The notes: a model not told the origin generated them from the sequence alone. A stretch of 64,000 nucleotides of DNA from Actinomycetospora cinnamomea (GCF_003096675.1 NZ_QEKW01000002.1:124001-188000), one strand, 5' to 3'; shown: positions 38,907-48,333, numbered from the stretch's first letter. Translations and numbers: made by a program.

Positions 38907-40802
38907 GTGCCCGAGTACCGCCCCGGCCGGCCGACGGGCGACGTCCCCGGCCCCGCACGTCGTGGTCCGGGCATCCCTCCGCCGGCCGGCCCCTCCGCGC
39001 ACCCCGGCACCCGCCCCGCCGGCGCACCCGGCTCGCAGGGTCCGGTCGCGCCGCCGGGGTCCCGGGTCCCACCCGTCCCGCCGGCCCGTCCCGGCGCCCC
39101 GCCCCCGCCGCTCGGGCCGCGGCGCGGAGGGAAGCCCGAGAAGGCCGGGAAGGCCGGGAAGGCCAGGGGCGCCGGCAAGCTCCGCAAGCTCCTCCCCGAC
39201 GCCGTCACCCGCACGGTCGCCCGCGGCCCGGCGCCGCTGGAGAGCGGCACGATGCTCGTGCCGCTGGCCGCCCGCGAGCGTCTCGGCTGGCTGACCTACG
39301 GGCGCTCCTGGCCGCTGACGGCCGCGATCGGGCTGGTCGCCCTGCTCCTGCGGCTGATCGGGCTGCACCGGGCCAACGACCTGTTCGTCGACGAGCTGCT
39401 CTACGCCGAGATCGGGAACTCGGTCGCCCAGGGCAACCTGCCGACCTTCGACGGCAGCCCCTTCTTCCTCCATCCGATCGGCTCGTTCCTGCTCGACGCC
39501 GGCTTCATCACGCTCTTCGGCCTCGGCGACCTACCGACCATGGATCTCGTCTACGGCCTGCGCTGGCTCACCGCGATCCTCGGCGCGATCACCGTGATGC
39601 TCGCGTTCCGGCTGCTGCGCAAGGTCGTCCCGCTGCCGATCGCTCTCGGCGGCGCGGCCGTGCTCGCCTTCGATCCGTTCGTGCTGCGCAGCGACAGCCG
39701 GGTCATGCTCGAGACCCCCGCGACGATGTGGACGCTCGGCGCCTGGCTGCTGCTCTTCGGGGTGCTCACCAACCCCGGCAGCGAGCAGAGCCGGCACCTG
39801 CGCGAGGTCGGCGTCGGGGTCGTCTTCGGTCTGGCCCTGGTCACCAAGGACATGACGGTCTTCCAGATCCTGGTCCCGCTGGTGCTCGCGATCTTCTGGC
39901 GACGCACGTTGTCGGCCGCGCAGGTCGGGCGCATCTCCCTCGGCGCGGTCCTGCCCTACGCCGTGTTCGTCGTCGTGGTCGCGCTGAACGGGCGGCTGGG
40001 CGACTTCACGTTCCAGAAGCTCAGCGGCGTGCGCCGCATGCTCGGCATCGACCAGATCTCCGGCTTCCACGCGACGAACGTCAGCCTCCTGGACCGCCTG
40101 ATCGCCGAGCTCTCACGTTTCGGGACGAGCTACGTCCTGCTGGGCCTGTGCCTGTTCGCCGGCCTCGGCACGGTGTTCGCGAAGGCCACCGGACGTCGCC
40201 TCATGGGCCTGGTCGGCGTCTCGACGGGGCTGTTCGGGGTCTACGCGGCGTCGGCCGGCGCGCTGGAGGAGCAGTTCGGCTACTACACGGTCGTCGTCTC
40301 GGTGATCGTCTCGGCCACCGCCATCGCCGAGCTGGGCGACCGTCGCCCGGCGCTGCGTCGGCCGCTGGGCATCGCGGCGAGCGTCTTCATCGCGGCAACG
40401 CTGGTGCTCGGTGTCTCCGCCCGCCTGACCGTCGACGACGGGTTCCCGCAGGCGCGGGCGTGGATGGAGACCGCGCTGCCGGCCGACGCCCGCGTCGCGA
40501 TGACCGGCCCGGTGGCCCAGCTCGCCTTCCTCCCACGTCCCGGGTGGGGCGACTGGCCCACCCTGACCGAGATGCGCGACAACGGCGCGCAGTACGTCCT
40601 GACCTCCCAGCGTCCGCTGCAGCAGGGCTACGGCGACGCGGCCCCCGAGATCCTCACGTGGCTCGAGCAGAACGCCACGCCGGTGTTCGTCACCCAGGGC
40701 CCGACCAACGGCGACACCGTGGTCTGGCAGCTCGACCCGGGCACCCTCGACGCCGCGGTCGCGTCGGGGCAGGACGTCCCGGCGGTGTCCGACAGTGGCT
40801 GA
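38907..40802 (+). CDS. Membrane glycosyltransferase of the PMT/ArnT (GT-C) superfamily
   Basis: A 631-aa protein (668 if ATG 38796 is used). A Pro/Gly/Lys-rich cytoplasmic N-terminus of about 90 residues includes tandem KAGKAGKARGAGK. About 11-12 TMs follow. The first extracytoplasmic loop carries FVDELLYAEIGNSVAQGN with the catalytic Asp/Glu of GT-C enzymes, and LRSDSRVMLETPATMW plus TKDMTVFQIL are typical of phospholipid-carrier-dependent glycosyltransferases. It transfers sugar from a polyprenyl phosphate donor to an extracytoplasmic acceptor not identifiable here. It overlaps the next gene by 8 bp. Confidence 0.86.
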   Translation: MPEYRPGRPTGDVPGPARRGPGIPPPAGPSAHPGTRPAGAPGSQGPVAPPGSRVPPVPPARPGAPPPPLGPRRGGKPEKAGKAGKARGAGKLRKLLPDAVTRTVARGPAPLESGTMLVPLAARERLGWLTYGRSWPLTAAIGLVALLLRLIGLHRANDLFVDELLYAEIGNSVAQGNLPTFDGSPFFLHPIGSFLLDAGFITLFGLGDLPTMDLVYGLRWLTAILGAITVMLAFRLLRKVVPLPIALGGAAVLAFDPFVLRSDSRVMLETPATMWTLGAWLLLFGVLTNPGSEQSRHLREVGVGVVFGLALVTKDMTVFQILVPLVLAIFWRRTLSAAQVGRISLGAVLPYAVFVVVVALNGRLGDFTFQKLSGVRRMLGIDQISGFHATNVSLLDRLIAELSRFGTSYVLLGLCLFAGLGTVFAKATGRRLMGLVGVSTGLFGVYAASAGALEEQFGYYTVVVSVIVSATAIAELGDRRPALRRPLGIAASVFIAATLVLGVSARLTVDDGFPQARAWMETALPADARVAMTGPVAQLAFLPRPGWGDWPTLTEMRDNGAQYVLTSQRPLQQGYGDAAPEILTWLEQNATPVFVTQGPTNGDTVVWQLDPGTLDAAVASGQDVPAVSDSG

Positions 40803-42174
40803 TCGGCGGGGCGCGTGGTGGGCCGCTGGTGCCGTCGCGACCGTCGTCGCCCTCGTGGTGACGGCGATCGTGCTCGTGACGACCGGCCGCGCCGGGGACG
40901 TGGTCGGCACGACGACCGCCGCGGCCGGCCCCGCGTTCGGGGTGCTCGCCGCGGACTGCGCGCCCGATCGGGTCGCCGCGCTGCGCCGCGCCGGGGTCAC
41001 GACCGTGATGACCGAGGCACAGTGGGCCGACGCGGCGCCCGCGCCCGGTGTCGTGGACCGCGGCTACCTGGCCGGCGTGCGCCAGCGCATCGCCACGTGC
41101 GCGGACGCAGGGATGCGCGTGGTGCTCGGGCTGGGGCTGCAGAACACGCCGCGGTGGGTGCTGGACCTGCCTGCCGCGGCGTTCGTCGACCAGTTCGGCG
41201 CCACGAGCTCACGCCGGGACGCCAACCTCGTCTTCAGCGCCGCGGCCCGCGATGCGGCCGCCGCGTACGTCCGCGCCGTCGCGTCCGAGGTCGGCCTGGA
41301 CGACGTCGCGGCCGTGCGCATCGCCGGGGAACTGGGCTACCCGGGCCCGGAGCCGGGCGGTGACGATCCCTCGTTCTGGGCCTTCGACGTCGCCGCGCAG
41401 GGCGGCCCCGGTCTCGCCGACGGCGTCTCCCCGACCCCGCTGCCCGGCTGGCGGCCGGCCGTGCCGACGTGGGAGGGCTCGCCGGTCACGCCGGAGCAGG
41501 TCGTCGGCTGGTACGACTGGTACACCGCCTCGTTGATCGACAGCGTCGTCTGGCTCGCCGGGACGCTGCGCTCCGCGGGCTACACCGGCGACCTGCACGT
41601 CCCGCTGGCCGGCCGGGGTGTGCTGCCGCGGGACCGGGACGACGCCGTCGCCGCCCGCCTCGACGGCACCGGCGACCCCGACGGCGCGCTGGGTCGGGGT
41701 CTGGACTACACCCGCCAGTTCGCGGTCCTCGCCGAGCTCGACGCCCGGTCGCGGGCCTTCGAGCCGCCGTCGCGGGTCCTCGTCGGCTACACCGGGCTGG
41801 ACGACGACACCGCCACCCGCGCGCGGGCCGCGGAACCCGGCCAGGAGACCTGCCGCCCGGGCGACACCCCGGAGTCGCTGGCCGCCGAGGGCCGCGACCG
41901 CGGGGCCGCGCAGCGCTGGACCATCGCGTTGGCCCGGGAGGCGGGGCTCGGCGTGGTCGCCGAGAACCCCGGCCCGCCCGACGCGCCGAACACCGGCGGA
42001 TCGGTGTTCTCCGACAGCGAGGCCGACCAGATGGTCCACGCCGCCCGGTACGCCCGCGACTGCGGCGTCGAGGCCTTCTACCTGGCCTTCGCCGACGACC
42101 TCTTCCACCCCGACTCGGGCATCGACGTCGACGCCTACGCGCGTGTCATCGCCGGCACGGAGCCCGGGCGGTGA
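40795..42174 (+). CDS. Membrane-anchored glycoside hydrolase-like TIM-barrel protein
   Basis: A 459-aa protein with a single N-terminal TM (about 8-30) and an extracytoplasmic (beta/alpha)8-like domain. Segments GVTTVMTEAQWADAAPAPGVVDRGYL, GLGLQNTPRWVLDLP and RIAGELGYPGPEP resemble clan-A or GH42/GH14 hydrolases, with Glu in IAGELGYP a plausible catalytic acid. I cannot fix the GH family. GTG 40795 overlaps the glycosyltransferase gene by 8 bp, so they are coupled, suggesting trimming or remodelling of the glycan made by that enzyme. Confidence 0.65.
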   Translation: MADRRGAWWAAGAVATVVALVVTAIVLVTTGRAGDVVGTTTAAAGPAFGVLAADCAPDRVAALRRAGVTTVMTEAQWADAAPAPGVVDRGYLAGVRQRIATCADAGMRVVLGLGLQNTPRWVLDLPAAAFVDQFGATSSRRDANLVFSAAARDAAAAYVRAVASEVGLDDVAAVRIAGELGYPGPEPGGDDPSFWAFDVAAQGGPGLADGVSPTPLPGWRPAVPTWEGSPVTPEQVVGWYDWYTASLIDSVVWLAGTLRSAGYTGDLHVPLAGRGVLPRDRDDAVAARLDGTGDPDGALGRGLDYTRQFAVLAELDARSRAFEPPSRVLVGYTGLDDDTATRARAAEPGQETCRPGDTPESLAAEGRDRGAAQRWTIALAREAGLGVVAENPGPPDAPNTGGSVFSDSEADQMVHAARYARDCGVEAFYLAFADDLFHPDSGIDVDAYARVIAGTEPGR

Positions 42175-42278
42175 CGGGAGTAGGGACAACCCCCCTGCTC
42201 GCGGGGGCGCGCTCCCTCACCACCGCGTCGCGGGGACGCGACGCTGGTCTCGCCATCGACGAGAGAGGGCGAGCCACG

Positions 42279-43835
42279 ATGCGAGCACTGCGAGGACACC
42301 AGTCCGCCGCCGCCGGGACCGCCGTCCTGATGATCGGCATCGTCCTGACCGCCCCGCTCAACTACGGCTTCGGGCTCGCCCTGGCGTGGCTGCTGCCGGC
42401 GTCGGAGTTCGGGGTCGTGAGCGTGGTGCTCACCGTGCTCCTGCTGGCCACCTCGGTGCTCGCCGCCGGCTTCCCGTGGGCGCTGGCGCGCGCGGTGGCG
42501 CGGGCCGAGGCGGACGGCGAGCCGGGCGCCGACGCGCAGTTCCGGGCCGCGCTGGCCGGCAACGTGGGGCTCGGGGCGGCCCTCGGCGGCGGGTTCGCGG
42601 CGGTCCAGCTCACGACCGGCGCGATCCTGCCCGGTGTCGGCCCCGGGCTGACGCTGCTGATCGCCGGCACCGTCGTGCTGCTCGCGCTCGGCCAGGTGCT
42701 CGTCGGCGGCCTCCAGGGCACCCGCCGCTTCACCGCCGTCGGCGTCACCCGTGTCGCGGAGGTCGTCGCCAAGGTCGTCGTCGCCGTGGGTGTCGTGGCG
42801 CTGGTCGGGGCCGGCGCGCTCGGTGTCGGGTGGGCGCTGCTGCTCAGCGCCGCCGTCGCCGCCGCCTGGGCCTGGTGGACGCTGCGCGACCGCCTGCCGC
42901 GGCTGCGCGGCGCGATCGCCGGCTGGCGATCGTTCGCCGACGCCGCCCCGATGGCCGCCGGCACCACCGCGTTCGGCCTGATCAGCACCCTCGACGTGCT
43001 GCTGCTCGGCGCGCTGGGCCACGGCCACGGCGTCACGTTCGCCGCCGTCGGCACCTACCAGGTCGCCGCGCTGCTGGCCAAGGCCCCGTACCTCGCGGGC
43101 AGCGCGCTCTCCGAGGGCGTGTTCCCCTTCGTCGCCCGCGCCCGCAGCGCGCAGGAGGCGCACGGCTGGGTCGTCACCGCCTTCCGCTGGGTCCCGCTGG
43201 CACTCGTGCCCGCCCTGCTCGTCCTCGTCGTCACCCCGGACGCGCTGCTCGGGCGGCTGTTCCCCGCCGAGTACGCCGCGGCGGGCACCCCGGCCCGCGT
43301 CATCGCCCTCGGCACGCTCGGGCTGATCGCCGGGGACATGCTCCTCAAGGCGCTCTTCGCCCGCGGCTTCGCCGGGCGGGCCGCCGCCCGCCTGCCGCTC
43401 GCGGCGCTGGCCGAGGTGGCGACGATGGCCGTCCTCGTCCCGCGGCTGGGGGCGACGGGCGCGGCCGCCGGCTTCGCGGTCGGTGCGTGGGTGGGTGCCG
43501 CCGTGCTCGCGTCGGTCTACGTCCGCCACCACCGTGTCGGCCGTGTCCCGGCCCGTGTCGTGCTCGCGTGGAGCGCCGCGGTCGCGCCGCTGGCCGGCCT
43601 GCTCGCGGTCGCGGCCGTGATCGGTGGCGGCCCGGACCTCGCGCTGATCGCCCTGGGCCTGGCCGTGTACGTGGTGCTCGCCGTGCGTCTGGGCGCGGTG
43701 CCCGCCGCCGACCTCGCGCGCGTCCGGGGCCTGCTCGCCCGCCGCGGTGCAGGACGTCCCGACCCCGCCACCGACCCCGCCACCGACCCGATCACCGTCC
43801 CGGCGTCCGCCGCGCAGGAGGGAGTCCCCGCATGA
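42279..43835 (+). CDS. MOP-superfamily flippase (Wzx/MurJ-like lipopolysaccharide exporter)
   Basis: A 518-aa protein with 12-14 TMs, opening with the family pattern TAVLMIGIVLTAPLNYGFGLALAWLLPASEFG. It ends in a short Pro/Asp/Thr tail with [11 protein letters not shown]. Such proteins flip polyprenyl-linked oligosaccharides across the membrane. ATG 42279 has GAGAGAGGG 9 nt upstream; GTG 42171 overlapping the previous stop is an alternative that adds 36 polar residues. It overlaps the FemAB-like gene by 4 bp. Confidence 0.85.
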   Translation: MRALRGHQSAAAGTAVLMIGIVLTAPLNYGFGLALAWLLPASEFGVVSVVLTVLLLATSVLAAGFPWALARAVARAEADGEPGADAQFRAALAGNVGLGAALGGGFAAVQLTTGAILPGVGPGLTLLIAGTVVLLALGQVLVGGLQGTRRFTAVGVTRVAEVVAKVVVAVGVVALVGAGALGVGWALLLSAAVAAAWAWWTLRDRLPRLRGAIAGWRSFADAAPMAAGTTAFGLISTLDVLLLGALGHGHGVTFAAVGTYQVAALLAKAPYLAGSALSEGVFPFVARARSAQEAHGWVVTAFRWVPLALVPALLVLVVTPDALLGRLFPAEYAAAGTPARVIALGTLGLIAGDMLLKALFARGFAGRAAARLPLAALAEVATMAVLVPRLGATGAAAGFAVGAWVGAAVLASVYVRHHRVGRVPARVVLAWSAAVAPLAGLLAVAAVIGGGPDLALIALGLAVYVVLAVRLGAVPAADLARVRGLLARRGAGRPDPATDPATDPITVPASAAQEGVPA

Positions 43836-44968
43836 GCCCCGCCGAGACCACCGTCGCCGCCGCGGGTGTCCGGGTCGTGAGCCCCGCCCCGCGCGACGCC
43901 TGGCGGGCGGCGCTGGCCGCCGACCCGCACGCCGTGGCCACCCAGACCCCGGAGTGGCTGGACTGCCTGTGCGCCCGCACCGGACAGGTCGACGCGAGCC
44001 GGCTCTACGTGCGGCCCGACGGACGCCGGCTGGTGCTGCCGCTGGTCGCCCGGAGGGTGGCCGGGGTTCGGGTGGCCGAGGAGTCGTTCCCGTACGGGTG
44101 GGGCTACGGCGGGGTGCTCGTCCACCCGGGTGCCGACGGGGCCGCGGCGCGGGACACCGTCCTGACCGAGGACGACTGCCGCCTGGTGCTGGCCGACCTC
44201 GCGCGGCGTCCGGTGGTGCGCACCGGGGTGGTCCCGGTGTCGCTGGCGGGCGGCCCCTGGTCGGCGGCGGCGCCGGTCGGGGCGGTGCGGGTGCCGTACC
44301 GGGCGCAGGTGATCGACCTGTCGCCGGGCTACGAGCAGCTGTGGAGCACGGTGTTCAAGCGCCAGGTCCGCAACTCGGTGCGCAAGGCCGAGCGTTTCGA
44401 CCTCGAGGTGCGCCGCGAGCGCGGCGACGGCCCGGACGGGGTCGGGGTGCGGGCGTTCGCGCAGCTCTACGGCCAGTCGGTGGCGCGGTGGGCCGAGCAG
44501 CGTGGCCAGCCCCGGTGGCTGGCCGACCGGGTGGCGACGAGCCAGGACCGGCCCGGGCAGGTCGCGGCGGTCGCCGCGGCGCTGGGGGAGCGGTGCGTGG
44601 TGTGGTCGGCGCACCACGAGGGGCGGCCGGTCGCGGTGAACGTCGTCCTGCAGCACGGCGCTCACGCGATCGGGTGGCTGGCCGCGATGGACGACGCGCT
44701 GGCCCGGCAGACCCTGGCCACCTACGTGCTGCACTGCCGTTCCCTGGAGGCCGCGGCCGCCGAGGGAGTGCGCTGGTTCCACATGGGCGAGTCCGAACCC
44801 GGGTCGGCACCCGAGCGGTACAAGGCCTACTTCGGTGCCCGGCCCGTCGAGTACGAGGCGCTGCGCCTGGAACGCCTGCCACTGACCCGGGCCGACCGGG
44901 CCCTGCGCCGCGCGGTCGCCCGGGCCTCCGAGCTCAACCGCCGTCGCAAGGGTCAGACGGACGCGTAG
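43832..44968 (+). CDS. FemAB/GNAT-like transferase
   Basis: A 378-aa protein related to FemABX aminoacyltransferases and PEP-CTERM-associated FemAB proteins. It has VIDLSPGYEQLWSTVF then KRQVRNSVRKAERFDLEV, the core signature. WSAHHEGRPVAVNVVLQHGAHAIGWLAAMDD follows, and the closing segment is MGESEPGSAPERYKAYFGARPVEYEAL. It probably adds an amino acid or acyl group to a lipid-linked or wall-bound acceptor. It is coupled to the flippase upstream and ends inside the convergent WYL gene (16-bp overlap). Confidence 0.84.
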   Translation: MSPAETTVAAAGVRVVSPAPRDAWRAALAADPHAVATQTPEWLDCLCARTGQVDASRLYVRPDGRRLVLPLVARRVAGVRVAEESFPYGWGYGGVLVHPGADGAAARDTVLTEDDCRLVLADLARRPVVRTGVVPVSLAGGPWSAAAPVGAVRVPYRAQVIDLSPGYEQLWSTVFKRQVRNSVRKAERFDLEVRRERGDGPDGVGVRAFAQLYGQSVARWAEQRGQPRWLADRVATSQDRPGQVAAVAAALGERCVVWSAHHEGRPVAVNVVLQHGAHAIGWLAAMDDALARQTLATYVLHCRSLEAAAAEGVRWFHMGESEPGSAPERYKAYFGARPVEYEALRLERLPLTRADRALRRAVARASELNRRRKGQTDA

Positions 44969-45960
44969 AGCCCCGCGAGCGCGTGGGCCACGTCGGCCAT
45001 CTGCTCGCGCAGCGCCGGCGGGGCGAGGACCTCGACCTCGGCGCCGAGCGCGAGCAGCTCGCCGCGGGCGTGGGTGATCGACTCGATGGGGATCACCGCG
45101 CGCACCCAGCCGTCCTCGTCGACGGGCCACGAGCCCTCGGCCAGCGCGCGGGCGGTGTGCGGGCTCAGCCTGACCGGGGCGAGCTCGAGGGCCCGCGGCG
45201 AGAACCGCACGGTGGCCTCGGCCTGGTAGAGTGCGTCGGTGAGCTCCCGGGCGCGCTGGTGCCAGTACTTCCACAGGTCGAAGCCCTCGGGACGCTCGAA
45301 GCGCACGTCGAGGGTCTCGAGGTGGAGGATGCGCGCGATGCGGTAGGTCCGCGGTCCCGACGATCCCGCGCCGGGCTCGCCGTGGGGCGTGGCGACGAGG
45401 TACCAGGTGCCTGCCTTGAGCACGAGCCCGAGCGGCTCGAGCTCGCGCTCGACCTCCGGCTCGCGCCCGCCGGTGGCCCAGCGCCGGTAGCGCACGCGCA
45501 GCACCCGCTGGTTCCACACCGCGTCGGCGACGCCGGTCAGCGTGGGCACCTGGTCGGCCTCGCGGAACCACCCCGGCGCATCGAGGTGGAAGCGCTCGGC
45601 GATCCGGCCCGCGCGGTCCGACAGCTCGCCGGGCAGCGCCGCCTGGACCTTGAGCTGCGCGGCCGCGAGCACCCGGCCCAGCCCGAGCTCGGCCGCGGCG
45701 TCGGGCATCCCCGACAGCGCCAGCGCGTCGGCCTCCTCGGCGGTCATGCCCGTCAGGTGCGTGCGGTAGCCCTCGAGGAGCGAGTAGCCGCCGTCGGGCC
45801 CTCGGTCGGCGTAGACGGGTACGCCGGACACCGAGAGCGCGTCCATGTCCCGGTAGATCGTCCGGATCGAGACCTCGAGCTCGTCGGCCAGCTCGCGCGC
45901 GGTCATCCGGCCACGGTTCTGCAGCAGGAGCAGCACGGAGAGCAGGCGGCTGGCGCGCAC
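44953..45960 (-). CDS. WYL-domain transcriptional regulator (YafY/DeoR-like)
   Basis: A 335-aa regulator. An N-terminal HTH_11 (about 1-60: LLSVLLLLQNRGRMTARELADELEVSIRTIYRDMDAL) is followed by a WYL domain (about 140-220: LRVRYRRWATGGREPEVERELEPLGLVLKAGTWYLVA) and a WCX-type C-terminus. GTG 45960 lies 18 bp from a perfect 9-bp-armed palindrome at 45979-45999, very likely its own operator. WYL proteins sense nucleic acids or nucleotides in some systems; the ligand here is unknown. Confidence 0.92.
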   Translation of the reverse strand: MRASRLLSVLLLLQNRGRMTARELADELEVSIRTIYRDMDALSVSGVPVYADRGPDGGYSLLEGYRTHLTGMTAEEADALALSGMPDAAAELGLGRVLAAAQLKVQAALPGELSDRAGRIAERFHLDAPGWFREADQVPTLTGVADAVWNQRVLRVRYRRWATGGREPEVERELEPLGLVLKAGTWYLVATPHGEPGAGSSGPRTYRIARILHLETLDVRFERPEGFDLWKYWHQRARELTDALYQAEATVRFSPRALELAPVRLSPHTARALAEGSWPVDEDGWVRAVIPIESITHARGELLALGAEVEVLAPPALREQMADVAHALAGLYASV

Positions 45961-45978
45961 GGATCAGTCGTACCCCAT

Positions 45979-45999
45979 GCCTGACAGGTGCTGTCAGGC
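45979..45999. promoter_or_regulatory. Operator palindrome of the WYL regulator
   Basis: GCCTGACAG (45979-45987) and CTGTCAGGC (45991-45999) are perfect inverted arms separated by GTG. It sits 19 bp upstream of the WYL gene start and overlaps the last codon and stop of the YihY gene. Confidence 0.7.
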
Positions 46000-47055
46000 A
46001 CGTCCCCCGTCCGGGCTTGCCGTTTCCACCGGCTGCTCGGGCTGGAGCTGGTCCGGGATGCCGTCGTCGTCCTCGTCGCGCAGCAGGGGATCGCCGATCC
46101 CGGCGCGCGCACCCTCGAGCTGCGCGGCGACGGCCACGCCGAGCAGCAGCGCGATGCCGGTGGCCGTCGCCCACAGCAGCAGGGCCATGATCCCGGCGAG
46201 GGGCCCGTAGATGTCGCTGAAGTCCCCCGAGAGCGAGACGTAGAGCGCCACCATCCCCGACGCCGCCAGCCACAGCAGCACCGTGAGCCCGGCGCCGAGG
46301 GCCAGCCAGCTCAGCCCCGGCTGGTGGCGGCGTGGGACGAACCGGAACAGGACGGTCACCGCCAGGACGAGCGCGACCAGCCCGACCGGCCAGCGCAGTA
46401 CGTCGAACACCGTCTCGGCCGTGTCGCCCCAGTGATAGACCACCTCGATGGCGTCACCGAAGGGACCCCCGGCGATGATCAGCACCAGGCCCACGCCCAG
46501 CGCCGTGCCCGCGGTGAGCGTCAGCACCGCGGCTCGCGCGTACTTGCGCAGCAGGGGCCGGTCGCGCTCGGTGCCGTAGATGCGGTTCACCCCGCGCTCG
46601 AGCTGGGCGATCCCGCTCGTCAGGGCGAGGAACGCCGTCGCGAGGCCGAGGACCACGGCGATCTCGCCGATGTCCTCGCCGCGCGGGTCGTCGGCGTCCT
46701 CGCCGCCCGGCCCGGGGTCCTCGGCCGGGCCGCGGGCGACGAGGTCGGCCAGCAGTTGGTCGTTGGCTCCGGGGGAGACGGCGACCACGGTGCGGGCGAG
46801 CACCTCGGACACCGACTCGATGCCGACCACCGAGGCGAGCCCGCTGCCGGCGATCACCAGCGGCACGGTGGCCAGCGCGAGCTGCAGGGCGAAGGCCCGG
46901 GCGTTGCTGAAGCCGTCGCCGTAGCGGAAACGGCGGAAGGCGTCGCGCAGCAGCGTCTTGAGCCCGATGTGGCGCACCATGTGCCACGCGTCGTCGGCGG
47001 ACAGGGCGTCGCCGTCCATGTCCGTGGTGACGGGCACCGCGCGCACCGAGCTCAC
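45994..47055 (-). CDS. YihY/BrkB family membrane protein
   Basis: A 353-aa protein with about six TMs, in the YihY/virulence-factor BrkB family. Family marks are AFRRFRYGDGFSNARAFALQLALATVPLVIA, AFLALTSGIAQLERGVNRIYGTERDRP and the C-terminal YGPLAGIMALLLWATATGIALLLGVAVAAQLE. Function is uncertain, with transport suggested for some members. GTG 47055 has GGGGAGG upstream; longer in-frame starts overlap the divergent gene. It ends inside the WYL operator and may be in one unit with the WYL gene. Confidence 0.88.
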   Translation of the reverse strand: MSSVRAVPVTTDMDGDALSADDAWHMVRHIGLKTLLRDAFRRFRYGDGFSNARAFALQLALATVPLVIAGSGLASVVGIESVSEVLARTVVAVSPGANDQLLADLVARGPAEDPGPGGEDADDPRGEDIGEIAVVLGLATAFLALTSGIAQLERGVNRIYGTERDRPLLRKYARAAVLTLTAGTALGVGLVLIIAGGPFGDAIEVVYHWGDTAETVFDVLRWPVGLVALVLAVTVLFRFVPRRHQPGLSWLALGAGLTVLLWLAASGMVALYVSLSGDFSDIYGPLAGIMALLLWATATGIALLLGVAVAAQLEGARAGIGDPLLRDEDDDGIPDQLQPEQPVETASPDGGRA

Positions 47056-47157
47056 GAGTGCATCCTCCCCTCCCGGGGTCGGGCTCCGCTGCGCCGCGTC
47101 TCCGCCTCCGGCGAACCTGACCGCGGGTGTCAGCCACGGTGCGGGAAGCTGGCTCGC

Positions 47158-48273
47158 ATGGTGGAGACGCTGACCCGCGAGCAGGTCATGGCGCACCGGG
47201 TGGCCGCCCAGGGGCTGCACCGCGACCGTCCGGGCGCCCTCGCCGCGCTGGCCTCGCTCGGGCTGCAGGACACGGGCCCGACCGCCCGGCTCGCGCTGGC
47301 CGCGCGCACCGACGACGACCCCGACCCGGTCGCCCACGGCCTCGTGGACGGCTGGACCCACCGTGGCGCCCCGCACCACCACCCCCACGCCGAGCGCAAC
47401 GACATCGCGGCCGCGGCGCGCCCGCTCGACGACGCCGACGCGGGCGCCCGGCTGAACTGGAGCGGACCGGAGCAGCGGCGTGTCGGCATCCCCGCCCTCG
47501 AGGCGATCGACCGGGCCGCCGACGCGCTCGCGGAGGTCGTCACCGAACCGATGACCAAGGGGGCCGCCAGCAGTGCGGTGACGCGGATGCTCCCCGACGC
47601 GCTGCTCCGCGACTGCCGCGGCTGCGGGACGGTCCACATCAACGAGCAGCTCATGCGGCTCTCGGCCCTGCCCGTCGGCGTGGGGCTGGACGCGACCGGG
47701 AGGACGCTGCTGCTCCTCCCGCCGCCGGCCGGATGGCAGCGGCCCGTCGAGGGCGACCCGGCACGGGCGGCGCGGCTGGTGTGCGACTACCTGCGGGTGC
47801 TCGGGCCGGCCGGGCCGAAGGAGGTCGCCGACTTCGTGGGCACGTCGACGACGGCGTTCGCCCCGGCGTGGGAGGCCGCGCTGACCGGGCTCGTGGAGGT
47901 CGAGGTCGAGGGGCGCCCCGCCTGGTTGCCGACCGAGGACCTCGACGCCGCGCTCTCCGCGCCCGAGCCCGACGTCGTGCGCTTCCTACCGCCCTGGGAC
48001 CCGATGCTCCAGGCCCGCGACCGCGAGCTCCTCGCCCCGGACGCGGCGGTGCGCAAGGAGCTGTACCGGATCCTCGGCAACCCCGGGGCGCTGCTGGCCG
48101 ACGGCGAGATCGTCGGCACGTGGCGGCCGAAGGCGTCGGGCAGGAAGCTGACGCTCGAGATCAGCGCCGTCGCGCCCCTCGAGCCCGACGTCCGCGCGCG
48201 CCTCGACGACGAGGCCGAGCGCGTCGCCGCCGCCCGCGGCCTGCGTCTGGTGGGCGTGACAGGCGGCGAATAG
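47158..48273 (+). CDS. Winged-helix DNA-binding domain protein (HTH_42/YcaQ-like)
   Basis: A 371-aa protein of the HTH_42 superfamily, found in the AlkX/YcaQ group of DNA glycosylase-like proteins. LTREQVMAHRVAAQGLHRD opens the fold. The middle has KGAASSAVTRML with a cysteine pair RDCRGCGTVHINEQLMRLSAL, and the C-terminal part reads VRFLPPWDPMLQARDRELLAP. QALHRD-type catalytic residues of the AlkZ/YcaQ branch are not obvious, so glycosylase activity is uncertain. It is divergent from the YihY gene. Confidence 0.8.
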   Translation: MVETLTREQVMAHRVAAQGLHRDRPGALAALASLGLQDTGPTARLALAARTDDDPDPVAHGLVDGWTHRGAPHHHPHAERNDIAAAARPLDDADAGARLNWSGPEQRRVGIPALEAIDRAADALAEVVTEPMTKGAASSAVTRMLPDALLRDCRGCGTVHINEQLMRLSALPVGVGLDATGRTLLLLPPPAGWQRPVEGDPARAARLVCDYLRVLGPAGPKEVADFVGTSTTAFAPAWEAALTGLVEVEVEGRPAWLPTEDLDAALSAPEPDVVRFLPPWDPMLQARDRELLAPDAAVRKELYRILGNPGALLADGEIVGTWRPKASGRKLTLEISAVAPLEPDVRARLDDEAERVAAARGLRLVGVTGGE

Positions 48274-48283
48274 GCACCGGTCA

Positions 48284-48322
48284 GGCAGCGAACGCGCTGT
48301 TCGCTGCCTCTACGCGTCCGAA
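48284..48322. terminator. Bidirectional terminator built from a REP-like element (family 2)
   Basis: GGCAGCGAAC (48284-48293) and GTTCGCTGCC (48299-48308) are perfect 10-bp arms. The element lies in the 60-bp gap between the convergent HTH_42 and sirtuin genes. Bases 48289-48322 match the tilS element (6786-6819) at 29 of 34 positions. Confidence 0.7.
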
Positions 48323-48333
48323 GTCCCCGTTGA

